Assembly: GCA_013360445.1 (NCBI GenBank) | Contig: JABWBP010000002.1 | Coordinates: 122,805 to 186,804 of the forward strand | Source: Calditrichaceae bacterium | Lineage (GTDB): Bacteria; Calditrichota; Calditrichia; RBG-13-44-9; J075 | Reading direction: 5' to 3' | DNA length: 64,000 nt | Shown here: piece by piece, positions 8,407 to 16,606 of the stretch | Position numbering within the stretch: the first letter of the stretch is position 1 | Layout: every line of letters starts with the position of its first letter | Made by a program: the position numbers and the translations under genes | The notes under the pieces: generated by a model | Databases searched by the model: none | What the model was told of the DNA's origin: nothing | The model's input: only the letters and a program-made list of their open reading frames with translations

Positions 8407-9690
8407 TTGAACCCCCGTCCCATCAAAGAGAACTCTTTTTACGCCGCCTTCGATTGGGAATTCTTAGGCCAGCGCAAAGGGAAGGATTACCGCACCCCCT
8501 TCCAGCGCGACCGCGACCGGATCATTTACAGCTCCGCCTGGCGGCGCTTGCAGGCCAAGACCCAGGTGTTTCTCTCCGGGGAGTATGATTTTTACCGCAC
8601 CCGCCTCACCCACTCCATCGAAGTGGCGCAGATCGGGCGCTCGATCTGCAATTACCTCTGGCGGCAAAGCCCGCTGCTGAATACGGAATTCTATATCGAC
8701 CCGGATTTGGTGGAAGCGGTATGTCTGGCGCACGACTTAGGGCATCCCCCCTTCGGGCACGGCGGGGAGAGCACCCTCAATCGCCTGATGCGCAATGCCG
8801 GGGGGTTCGAGGGCAACGCCCAGACCCTCCGGGTATTGACTGCCATCATTTATGCCGCCGGCCCCCGGCGCGCCGGGATGAATCCCACCCGCGCCCTGTT
8901 AGACGGGGTGATGAAATACAAAACCCTGCTGCGCCAGGCGCAGAATCCGGAGCGCTATTTTTTGTACGACGACCAGGAAAGCTGTCTGGCATTCGTATTC
9001 GAGCGGCGCCCCTTCCCCGCCGATCTGCCTCCCGGCGAAACGCTCAACCGCTTTCGCAGCGTGGAGTGCCAGATCATGGACTGGGCGGATGACACCGCTT
9101 ATTCCCTGCACGACATCATCGACGGGGTTCACGCCCGCTTCATTACCCCGGCGCGCCTGGAGAAATGGGCGGCGGAGCGCTCCCCCTCGAAAACCGACGC
9201 CCGTCTCCTGGAAGGAATTCTCGCCGCGATGGCGGAGGGCGCAGTGGAGCGTACTTTTTCCCGCAAAATCGGCGATTTCATCGCCGCCTGCCGATTAAAA
9301 GAGCGAAATAATTTTATGAGCGATCTTACCAACCGTTATCGCTACGAGCTGGAAGTTGACGAGGCGATTCGCGCCGAAGCGGGATTTTATAAAAAAGTAG
9401 CCTCGGATATCGTTTTCGACTCAGCGCAATTGCAGCAATTGCGCTACAAACTGAATCATATCTTAGAGCGGATTTTCCTGGCCCTGGCGCAGAACTATTC
9501 CGCCGCCGCCGCGCCGCCGTTTCAACTGCTGCCGGAAACCACCCACCGGATGGTGCTGCAAGCCTCCGGCGAAGCGGAGCGCCTGAGGATCATCTGCGAC
9601 CACGTCGCCGGAATGACCGACGGGTACGCTATCCGCGCCTACCGGCGTTTGTTCGACCCCGGCTTCGGCTCCATCGCCGACCTGGTGTAA
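8407..9690 (+). CDS. dgt: Deoxyguanosinetriphosphate triphosphohydrolase family protein
   Basis: A 427-residue HD-domain enzyme that removes triphosphate from dGTP or other dNTPs. The signature RDRIIYSSAWRRLQAKTQVF and the metal ligands are present: the His of RLTHSIEVAQ and the HD pair in CLAHDLGHPPFGHGGE near residue 115. The length fits the 400-500 residue dGTPase type. The start is TTG at 8407, supported by AGAGGA 8 bases upstream; the next in-frame ATG is far inside the HD region. It is followed by the UvrD-type helicase in the same direction after 125 bases of palindromic repeat. Confidence 0.93.
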   Translation: MNPRPIKENSFYAAFDWEFLGQRKGKDYRTPFQRDRDRIIYSSAWRRLQAKTQVFLSGEYDFYRTRLTHSIEVAQIGRSICNYLWRQSPLLNTEFYIDPDLVEAVCLAHDLGHPPFGHGGESTLNRLMRNAGGFEGNAQTLRVLTAIIYAAGPRRAGMNPTRALLDGVMKYKTLLRQAQNPERYFLYDDQESCLAFVFERRPFPADLPPGETLNRFRSVECQIMDWADDTAYSLHDIIDGVHARFITPARLEKWAAERSPSKTDARLLEGILAAMAEGAVERTFSRKIGDFIAACRLKERNNFMSDLTNRYRYELEVDEAIRAEAGFYKKVASDIVFDSAQLQQLRYKLNHILERIFLALAQNYSAAAAPPFQLLPETTHRMVLQASGEAERLRIICDHVAGMTDGYAIRAYRRLFDPGFGSIADLV

Positions 9691-9718
9691 GCGGGGCAGC
9701 AAGGGAGCGGGGGAGTAA

Positions 9719-9817
9719 TGGATTGGTGGATTATTGGATAAATGGATTGATGGTTAAATTGCTAAATTGCCGCTCAACCATTCAACCATTTAACCATTTA
9801 GCAACCCATTAATCCAT
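9719..9817. repeat. Palindromic repeat built from ATGGTTAAATG/CATTTAACCAT units
   Basis: The left arm (GGATAAATGGATTGATGGTT and onward) and right arm (CAACCATTCAACCATTTAAC and onward) are inverted copies of a degenerate 7-9 bp unit around CCGCT. It reaches the ATG at 9816. The same family occurs at 41038. Confidence 0.75.
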
Positions 9818-12515
9818 GCCGGAAGTCTTAGACGCTATCTTCACCATCGCGAGGGGTGTTTTGCAGCTTACCGATCAACAACAGGCTATCGTGGAACATA
9901 CCTGGGGGCCGGCGCTGGTGTTTGCCGTGGCCGGATCCGGCAAAACCACCTGCATGGTGCAACGCATCAAACGTCTGGTGGAAACGAAGACCGTTCCCCC
10001 GGAAAAGATTCTCGCGGCCTCGTTCAATAATTCCGCGGTGCAGGATATCATCGCCCAACTAACCGCCCTGGGGGTTGCTCCGGGGGTACAATGCCGCACC
10101 CTGCACGCGCTGGGCTACCAACTGGTGCGTCTGGCTGCGACGCGGAAACACCTGCCCGGTGAGTGGCTCGCCGGGCAGGACCCCGAGAACATGCACAGCC
10201 GGTTGGTCGGCCAGACCCTCACCCAGATGGCCATGGAGCAGGGAATCGACAGCAGCGAATTGAACATCGACCGGGAGGATCTGAAAAACCAGATTTCCAT
10301 CTGGAAAGGGAACCTGGTGTACGCGGATTTGGAAGCCGCCGCGCTCCCGGAACCCGCTCTCAAGCTGGCCCGCCAGGCCCGCCACGAGCACGAAGCGTAC
10401 CTGCAGGCCTATCGAACTTACGAAAAGCTGCGCCTGCGCCAAAATGCCCTCACTTTCGATGATATGCTGCTGAGCGGGTGGGAGATTTTGCAGCGCTTCC
10501 CGGATATTTTGCAAACCGTGCGCTCTCAATACCGGATCGTCATGGTGGACGAGTTCCAGGACGTCAATTTTGCGCAGTATTGCATATTGGATTTGATCAC
10601 CGCGCCGCAGCGCAATTACATGGCCATCGGCGACGACGACCAGTGCATCTACGAATGGCGGGGCGCCAGCCCGGAATATATTCTCAACTTCGAGAAGACC
10701 TATCGGGCGAAGATTTACACCATCAGCGATAATTTCCGCTCTACCGCCCCGCAGGTGATCCTGGCCAACGAGATGATCGCCCGGAACCGGAACCGCTACC
10801 CCAAACACCTCAGCCTGACCCGGGGATTCGACGGGCAGACCCTGATCCACAAGGAAGCCGACGACCTGGCCGTTGCCCGCGGCATCATCGCGGAAATCCG
10901 CCGCCTGCTGCGCAGCGGGGAAGCCGCGGCGCAAGACATGGCGATCCTGATCCGGCTCTATTCTCAAACCGCGCTCTTAGAAACCGCCCTGATCGAAGCC
11001 GGAATTCCCTACCGCATCGAAGGCAACGACCCATTTTACAAACGCAGCGAGTTGGTGGCGCTCTTTCAATATCTCTCCTTTGCGGAAGCCGAGCAAACCG
11101 TTCGCCGGCAGGGTTTACCAGCCGATCCGCAGCAAAGCGGCAAATATTTGCAGATGCTCGAAAGCATCGTCAATACCCCGCGGCGCTATATTGCCAAAGA
11201 TTTCGTGAAATCTGCCGTGCAGCAGGCGCAGCGGCAGCGCCGCTCCGTGGTGGAGGTGATGCTGGCCCGCAAAGAGGAGCTGAAAGGGCGCAGCCGGGAG
11301 CGGGTCGCCGAATTCGCCAAACTGATCGAGCGCCTGATCCGCAAGCTGAGCCAGCCCGCCCACAAAACCCTGGCGTGGCTGGCGCAGGAGATCGAATACA
11401 AAGACCACCTGCTGGCCATCAGCGGTATTTACGAAGTGGGGATTACCAAAATCCAGACCGTGGACGCGCTGGTGGAATTCGCCCGCACCACCCGGCTGCG
11501 CTGCGGGGACTTTTTGAATTTCATCCGCGACCTTTCCCGCCGTCCCGCGGCGGAGACAGATAACCCCCACGCGCTCAGGATTATGACCATCTACAAAGCC
11601 AAGGGGCTGGAGTGGGATACGGTTTTCGTTCCCGGGTGCAACGAGGGCTTGATCCCCTGCGCCGCGGCCTCCGCTGCCCCGGGGGATTTCCCGCTGGTGC
11701 AGGATGTGGAAGCGGAACGGCGGCTGTTCTACGTGGCCATTACCCGGGCGCGCAAAACCCTGCACCTCTACCATTCCGCGGAAAAGCCCCTTTCCCCCTT
11801 TTTGGCGGAGTGCAAAGCGGAAACCCTGTTAGAAGAAGTGGAGAACATGACAGAAATTCTCCAGCAGAAGCGCCCGCTGCTGCGCCGCAAGGAGTTGGAG
11901 CGCTTTTGCCGCAGCATTACCCGGTTTCACCTGGAGCGCTATTTTTCCAAATGGGCGAAAGAATCGCCGGGGCCGAACCGCACCTACGCGAGATTCTTGC
12001 TCGAGAGCTTAGAATTGAAGGTCAGAAAGGCGGAGCGGGAATACCAGGATTACCAGGCGAAGCTGCAAGAACACCGGGAGGCGTTGCAGCAATTCGAGCG
12101 GGGAAAAGCGGAGTGGCGGAGTCGAATCAGCCGCGGCGCGGTGGTAGTGCAGAAATTCAAAAGCGCGTTATACCTGCCCGGCGCGGGAGAGATCCTGCAT
12201 TTCGACCGGCTGCGCGGAGAGGAGGTGCTGGCGATGTCTTCCCGGGGGGTGGTAGGGACGGTGGATTTTAGCCGGATGCCGGAAATCGGCAAAGCGGACC
12301 TGGATTGGAAAAATTCGCAAGGGAGAGTAGAAAGCGTGGCGCCGGATGGTTCATGGCTGTCGGCGCGGCTGACCAAAGCCCTTCCTTCGCCGAACCACCC
12401 GCAATTCTCCCCCCCGGCTGCGCGCCCGCCCAAAGAGCTTCCCGGGAAAACCCGGGAATTGCTGGAGCCGGGGTTTCGCAAGGGGCTGGAAGTGTTGAAG
12501 AAGCTCCTGAAATAA
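9816..12515 (+). CDS. UvrD/PcrA-type superfamily 1 DNA helicase
   Basis: An 899-residue SF1A helicase. Seen in order: the Q motif (LTDQQQAIVEH), Walker A AVAGSGKTT near residue 48, Walker B MVDEFQDVNFAQY, motif III GDDDQCIYEWRGA, motif V TIYKAKGLEWDTVFVPG and motif VI YVAITRARKTLHLY. After about residue 690 comes a lysine- and glutamate-rich, partly coiled-coil tail without nuclease motifs. The annotated ATG falls at the end of a palindromic repeat. A TTG at 9861 preceded by GAGGGG gives MQLTDQQQ, a more typical N-terminus, so translation may start there. Its likely role is DNA repair or replication-fork processing. Confidence 0.9.
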   Translation: MPEVLDAIFTIARGVLQLTDQQQAIVEHTWGPALVFAVAGSGKTTCMVQRIKRLVETKTVPPEKILAASFNNSAVQDIIAQLTALGVAPGVQCRTLHALGYQLVRLAATRKHLPGEWLAGQDPENMHSRLVGQTLTQMAMEQGIDSSELNIDREDLKNQISIWKGNLVYADLEAAALPEPALKLARQARHEHEAYLQAYRTYEKLRLRQNALTFDDMLLSGWEILQRFPDILQTVRSQYRIVMVDEFQDVNFAQYCILDLITAPQRNYMAIGDDDQCIYEWRGASPEYILNFEKTYRAKIYTISDNFRSTAPQVILANEMIARNRNRYPKHLSLTRGFDGQTLIHKEADDLAVARGIIAEIRRLLRSGEAAAQDMAILIRLYSQTALLETALIEAGIPYRIEGNDPFYKRSELVALFQYLSFAEAEQTVRRQGLPADPQQSGKYLQMLESIVNTPRRYIAKDFVKSAVQQAQRQRRSVVEVMLARKEELKGRSRERVAEFAKLIERLIRKLSQPAHKTLAWLAQEIEYKDHLLAISGIYEVGITKIQTVDALVEFARTTRLRCGDFLNFIRDLSRRPAAETDNPHALRIMTIYKAKGLEWDTVFVPGCNEGLIPCAAASAAPGDFPLVQDVEAERRLFYVAITRARKTLHLYHSAEKPLSPFLAECKAETLLEEVENMTEILQQKRPLLRRKELERFCRSITRFHLERYFSKWAKESPGPNRTYARFLLESLELKVRKAEREYQDYQAKLQEHREALQQFERGKAEWRSRISRGAVVVQKFKSALYLPGAGEILHFDRLRGEEVLAMSSRGVVGTVDFSRMPEIGKADLDWKNSQGRVESVAPDGSWLSARLTKALPSPNHPQFSPPAARPPKELPGKTRELLEPGFRKGLEVLKKLLK

Positions 12516-12525
12516 TAAATTTACA

Positions 12526-12702
12526 TCACCCGCGCCGGGATGTTGAATTCTGTTGGCTCAAAAATTTCCGCCTCTCTGCCAAAACCGGGCAGCCGGCGCA
12601 CTTCTTCGCCTCCCCCTCCCCCACGGTCAGGGCGCGTTTGACCCGCCGAAAGGCGTAAACGCCGGCAACCGCCACTAAAATGAAAACCAGGATTTCTTGC
12701 AT
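12526..12702 (-). CDS. FeoB-associated Cys-rich membrane protein
   Basis: A 58-residue protein: one N-terminal membrane helix (EILVFILVAVAGVYAFRR), a basic segment, then CAGC (Cys35, Cys38) in a short cytoplasmic tail. This matches the small FeoB-associated Cys-rich family found after feoB in many anaerobes, sometimes named FeoC-like without being homologous to enterobacterial FeoC. AGGAG lies 9 bases before the ATG. It is downstream of feoB on the same strand, separated by a palindromic repeat, and ends 10 bases from the helicase stop. The two cysteines may handle iron or redox coupling during Fe(II) import; that is inference. Confidence 0.82.
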   Translation of the reverse strand: MQEILVFILVAVAGVYAFRRVKRALTVGEGEAKKCAGCPVLAERRKFLSQQNSTSRRG

Positions 12703-12732
12703 GTTCTCTCACTCCTGATGCCGCCAACCGTT

Positions 12733-12853
12733 AAGCATTCACCATTCTCAATTCACCATTCTGCTTTCACTACTCTCATTCACAATTTTCCACCCGCCGG
12801 GATAACTCGCGAAACGGCAATAGTGAATGGAGAATGGGGAATTCAGAATAGTG
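12733..12853. repeat. Palindromic repeat of ATTCACCATT/AATGGTGAAT type
   Basis: Left arm AAGCATTCACCATTCTCAAT with further TTCACTACTC units; right arm GTGAATGGAGAATGGGGAAT. The family recurs at 49646. It sits between feoB and its small Cys-rich partner and could form a long hairpin in the transcript. Confidence 0.75.
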
Positions 12854-12884
12854 AATCTTGCTCTTTCGCCCATATACACTCATA

Positions 12885-15047
12885 CTACCCCCACCCCAGC
12901 AATCTTCCCCCCTGGTACACTGCCAGCGCGGCCAGGTAGGCCAGGGCGGTCATGTAAGCCATCATCACCAGGGGCCAGCGCCAGGAGTTGGTCTCCCGCT
13001 TGACGATGGCAAAGGTGGCCATGCACTGCGCGGCATACACGAAATAGACCATCAGGGAAACCGCCACTAACACCGAGAATACCGGGCGGCCGTCGGGGTA
13101 GCGGTCGTTGCGCATGGCCTCTATCAGCGGAACGATATTTTCATCATCGCCGGCTTCGAGGTTGTAAATGGTGGCAAAGCTGCTGATCAGCACTTCCCGG
13201 GCCGCAAAGGAGGCGATCAATCCCACCCCCATTTTCCAGTCGAAGCCTAACGGCTCGATTACCGGCTCGATGAACTGCCCGATCCGCCCGGCGTAGCTCT
13301 GCTCCACTTTCTCTTTGGCGGTGAGGCCGGCGCTCTCTTCCGGTTGGGGGTAAGAAGCTAAGAACCAGAGGATGATCGAAATCGCCAGGATGATGCTCCC
13401 GGCGTTGACCAGGAACAGTTTTGCGGAATCGTACACCTTCCACCATACCGAGCGCAGCATCGGGGCGCGGTAGGGGGGCAGCTCTAAGATGAATTGGGAA
13501 GTGCTCTTCACCGGCTTGAATTTTTTGATGAGCAGGGAGATGACCACTGCGGTAAAGAAGCCCAAAAAATACATGCCCGCCAGCACCAGGCCCTGGAGCT
13601 GCAGGAATCCCCAGAAGGTTGTCTGCGGGATGAAGGCAGAGATCAGCAGCACGTACACCGGCAGGCGGGCGCTGCAGCTCATCAGGGGGATGAGCAGGAT
13701 GGCGATCAGGCGGTCGCGCCAGTTGTCGATGGTGCGGGAGGCCATGATGCCGGGAATGGCGCAGGCAAATCCGCTGAGCATGGGCAGCACCGCCTTGCCG
13801 TGCAGGCCGATCTTGTTCATCAGGCGGTCGAGGATAAACGCCATGCGGGCGATGTAGCCGCTGTCTTCCAGCAGGCTGATGAAAAAGATCAGCAGCACGA
13901 TTTGGGGCAGGAAAACCACCACGTTCCCCACCCCGGCGATGACGCCGTCCACTAACAGGCTTTTCAAGACTCCCTCGGGCATCAGCGCGTTGGCGCGGGC
14001 GCCGATCCAGCCCACCCCGCTTTCGATCCACTCCATGGGATACTGCGCCCAGCTGAAAATCGCGTTGAAAATGAATCCCAAAATAAGCAGCAAAATGAGC
14101 GGCCCGCCCAGGGGGTGGCTCACCACGGAATCCAGCCGCTCGCTGAAGGATTTTTTCTCGATTTTATCTTCCGAGAAGGTGCTGGCCAGAACAGAATCGA
14201 TATAAGCGTAGCGGGCGGTGGATTCCAGGGCTTTGCAGGATATTCCCATTTCGGCGTACTGCCGGCGGGCCTGCTGCACTTTTTCGGAAACCAGCGTAAC
14301 CTCTTCCGGCTCTAAGAAGGGCTGCAAATAGGCCGCGTAACGGTCCTCCGCGGCCAGGCGCAGGCTGTCCATTAGCGGAAAAAAGGCCGCGCGGCGGCGG
14401 TGGGTTTCCAGGAAGGCGATCAATTCCGCAAGCGGGGCCAGGCGGGCTTCGTCAATCGTAAAACGGGATTCGTCAGGGTAGAACTCCGCCGGAGCCGTGA
14501 GGGAGAGCAGCGCTTCCACAATCGCCTTCATTCCCTCCCCGGTTTTAGCGGAAGCGGGAATGACCGCGTAAGCGCCTAACCGCTCCCGGAGAAGATTGAG
14601 GTCGATGGCAATATCGCGTTTGCGCACCTCGTCCATCATGTTCAGCACCACGATGGTGGGAATTCCCCATTCCAGGACTTGCAGGGTCAGGTAGAGATTG
14701 CGGGAGAGGTTGGTAGCGTCCACCACCGCCAGCACCGCCAGGGGGCGTTGGCCGGGAAACCGCCAGCTTTGCACCGCATCCGCCACGATTTTTTCATCCT
14801 GGCTTTTGGGATTCAGGCTGTAAGCGCCGGGAAGATCGTGCACCATGATTTTCCGGCCTTTCAGCCAGCCGGTTCGTTTCTCCACGGTCACGCCGGGATA
14901 GTTTCCCACTTTGTGGTTGGAGCCGGTCAGGTGATTGAAAATGGCGGTTTTGCCGGAATTCGGGTTGCCGATGATCGAAATCCAGGGGGGTTCGGAAACG
15001 GCGGTTTTTTTTGCGCTTTTTTGGGTTTTAGAGTGCGGTAACTTCAT
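12885..15047 (-). CDS. feoB: Ferrous iron transport protein B
   Basis: A 720-residue Fe(II) transporter of normal length. The G domain has G1 GNPNSGKTAIFNHLTGS near residue 27, G2 GNYPGVTVEKR, G3 DLPGAYSL and G4 NMMD. A helical insertion domain follows, then the membrane part with the two Gate repeats, including MLSGFACAIPGIMASRTI and the ADP-like IPLMSCSARLPVY with a conserved Cys. Its start overlaps feoA by 20 bases, so the two are translationally coupled. The protein sits in the inner membrane and imports ferrous iron, which fits a low-oxygen lifestyle together with the cbb3 oxidase. Confidence 0.97.
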   Translation of the reverse strand: MKLPHSKTQKSAKKTAVSEPPWISIIGNPNSGKTAIFNHLTGSNHKVGNYPGVTVEKRTGWLKGRKIMVHDLPGAYSLNPKSQDEKIVADAVQSWRFPGQRPLAVLAVVDATNLSRNLYLTLQVLEWGIPTIVVLNMMDEVRKRDIAIDLNLLRERLGAYAVIPASAKTGEGMKAIVEALLSLTAPAEFYPDESRFTIDEARLAPLAELIAFLETHRRRAAFFPLMDSLRLAAEDRYAAYLQPFLEPEEVTLVSEKVQQARRQYAEMGISCKALESTARYAYIDSVLASTFSEDKIEKKSFSERLDSVVSHPLGGPLILLLILGFIFNAIFSWAQYPMEWIESGVGWIGARANALMPEGVLKSLLVDGVIAGVGNVVVFLPQIVLLIFFISLLEDSGYIARMAFILDRLMNKIGLHGKAVLPMLSGFACAIPGIMASRTIDNWRDRLIAILLIPLMSCSARLPVYVLLISAFIPQTTFWGFLQLQGLVLAGMYFLGFFTAVVISLLIKKFKPVKSTSQFILELPPYRAPMLRSVWWKVYDSAKLFLVNAGSIILAISIILWFLASYPQPEESAGLTAKEKVEQSYAGRIGQFIEPVIEPLGFDWKMGVGLIASFAAREVLISSFATIYNLEAGDDENIVPLIEAMRNDRYPDGRPVFSVLVAVSLMVYFVYAAQCMATFAIVKRETNSWRWPLVMMAYMTALAYLAALAVYQGGRLLGWG

Positions 15048-15294
15048 CGGCTGCCTTCTCGGATTCCGCTACCAACACGTGCCGGGCGATCGCTTTGCGC
15101 ATGGACAGGTAAAAGCCGCGAAATTTGATCTCGATGGGGTCGCCCAGGGGGGCGTAACGCACCACCCGCACGGGGATTCCCTCGTTCAGTCCCAGGTCGC
15201 GCAGCCGCACCGTCTCGCCGTCCGCAAATTCGATTTTGCTGATAATCGCTTGATCGCCCGGAAGAAGTTCCGTTAACCGTTTTCGTGTTTCCAT
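15028..15294 (-). CDS. feoA: Ferrous iron transport protein A
   Basis: An 88-residue SH3-like protein of the FeoA family. It shows the typical pattern LTELLPGDQAIISKIE, then RLRDLGLNEGIPVRVVRYAP, then EIKFRGFYLSMRKAIARHV. It is thought to bind the FeoB membrane domain and help its GTP-driven transport. It is the first gene of the feo operon, followed by feoB (overlapping 20 bases) and the small Cys-rich gene. Upstream lies a palindromic repeat rather than a recognisable iron box. Confidence 0.93.
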   Translation of the reverse strand: METRKRLTELLPGDQAIISKIEFADGETVRLRDLGLNEGIPVRVVRYAPLGDPIEIKFRGFYLSMRKAIARHVLVAESEKAADEVTAL

Positions 15295-15331
15295 AGTATC
15301 TCTCAGATTAAAACCTTGTTAAATTGGAACG

Positions 15332-15437
15332 CGGATGACGCGGATGCTACGGATCTACGCGGATTTGTCTGGCAATTAAATAAAACCTGTGGTTTTTATC
15401 TGCAACAGTCCGCCGCATCCGCGTCATCCGCGTTTCT
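15332..15437. repeat. Palindromic repeat of GCGGATGACGCGGAT type
   Basis: Left arm GCGGATGACGCGGATGCTAC, right arm CGCATCCGCGTCATCCGCGT, with AACCTGTGGTTTTTATCTGC in the loop. It lies between feoA and the PorV-like gene. This unit is a familiar sight in environmental genomes. Confidence 0.75.
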
Positions 15438-15449
15438 ATTTCATCCAAA

Positions 15450-16457
15450 TCAAAACGCAATCCCCACTGTAAACCGCTGCACCTCGTCCAAATCGCCCAT
15501 GGCGGCGTAGGCGTAGTCGATGGCAATGCCCCAGCCGGCCAGGGTAAAGTTCAGCCCCCCGCCGAAAGAGAAGTTTTCGGTATCGTGGTTGCCTTTATAT
15601 CCCGCCCGCAGGGCTAAAAAATCGTTCCACATGTATTCTAACCCCGCCCCCAGGGTTTCTTTGTTGTCGTTGGGATGGTTTCCGTCCACCGCCAGGGTCA
15701 GGCGGTTATCCCGGTTCAGGATGAACCCCTCTTCGCGCCCTAAAATATCCATCGCCACCCCCACCCGGAAGACGATCGGCAGGGGCCAGGATTCGGTTTT
15801 CAGCGCGGTTTCCACCTGCGCGCCGGTGAGGGGGTCGGTTTGCACCACGGAGAGATCGCTTCCGGCCATTTTCATGCCGGAGCCGAAGTTGGCCATGTTC
15901 ATGCCGATGCGCAGCCCCTTGAAGCCGGTATCGTAGAGGGTGCCGAAATCCACCGCAAAGGCGGCGGCTTCTTCGTTGTAGATGTTCTGGCGGATGTATT
16001 TCCCCTTCAGGGCCACGGAAAAGCGGTCGGTGAGCTTGCGGGCGTAGGTCAAACCGAGCGCCAGGTCCGTGGCTTTATAGAAAATGCCGTTGCCGTTTTG
16101 CTCTTCTAAAGTGGTCTGCTCGATCTCCCCGGAATTCAGGTAAGTTAACTCCAGCCCCAGGGCCTGGGAATTGCCCAGCGGGGCTGCCAGGGCGAAAAAG
16201 TCATGGGAGATGCCCGCAAACCACTCCGTATGGGTTCCGGAGATGCTGATTTTGCCCAGCCCGGCGACGCCGGCGGGATTCCAATACAGCGCGGTAGCAT
16301 CGTTCGCCAGGGCGACGTAGTTGCCGCCCAACGCCACCGCCCGCGCCCCCGCCCCGATTTTCAGGAACGGCGCAGCGGTGGTGCCGGCCTTGGGGAAGAC
16401 GTCGGCGAATACAATTGTTTGCAACGCAATCAGCAAACCGATAAAAAGAGATTTCAT
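15450..16457 (-). CDS. PorV/PorQ-family outer-membrane beta-barrel protein
   Basis: A 335-residue protein with a signal peptide (MKSLFIGLLIALQTIVFADV). The PorV/PorQ (UPF0164-like) opening follows: FLKIGAGARAVALGGNYVAL and DATALYWNPAGVAGL. The rest is alternating hydrophobic beta-strands ending in RFTVGIAF, a C-terminal aromatic residue suited to Bam-dependent insertion. PorV is the shuttle protein of the type IX secretion system in Bacteroidota. In KSB1/Calditrichota-type genomes such paralogues often sit next to exported proteins with C-terminal sorting domains, as here. It is probably cotranscribed with the upstream 1048-residue protein. Its exact partner is inferred only from neighbourhood. 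Confidence 0.85.
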   Translation of the reverse strand: MKSLFIGLLIALQTIVFADVFPKAGTTAAPFLKIGAGARAVALGGNYVALANDATALYWNPAGVAGLGKISISGTHTEWFAGISHDFFALAAPLGNSQALGLELTYLNSGEIEQTTLEEQNGNGIFYKATDLALGLTYARKLTDRFSVALKGKYIRQNIYNEEAAAFAVDFGTLYDTGFKGLRIGMNMANFGSGMKMAGSDLSVVQTDPLTGAQVETALKTESWPLPIVFRVGVAMDILGREEGFILNRDNRLTLAVDGNHPNDNKETLGAGLEYMWNDFLALRAGYKGNHDTENFSFGGGLNFTLAGWGIAIDYAYAAMGDLDEVQRFTVGIAF

Positions 16458-16489
16458 CTATACTCCTCGCGTATTCAGGTTCTTTCACC

Positions 16490-16516
16490 GCTCCCCTCTC
16501 CATTGGAGAGGGGAGC
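16490..16516. repeat. Perfect 12-bp inverted repeat (hairpin)
   Basis: GCTCCCCTCTCC, three-base loop ATT, then GGAGAGGGGAGC. A weaker related copy follows at about 16568-16590. It lies between the large exported protein and the PorV-like gene, with no T-run, so it is more likely a dispersed hairpin than a terminator. Confidence 0.7.
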
Positions 16517-16606
16517 ACCAATGTAGGCAGGAGATTTCTTGCAGCAATACTAACTGAACTAAAAGTCTCCCTCTCCATATTGGAAAGGAAGATTCAAAGA
16601 ATGAAG

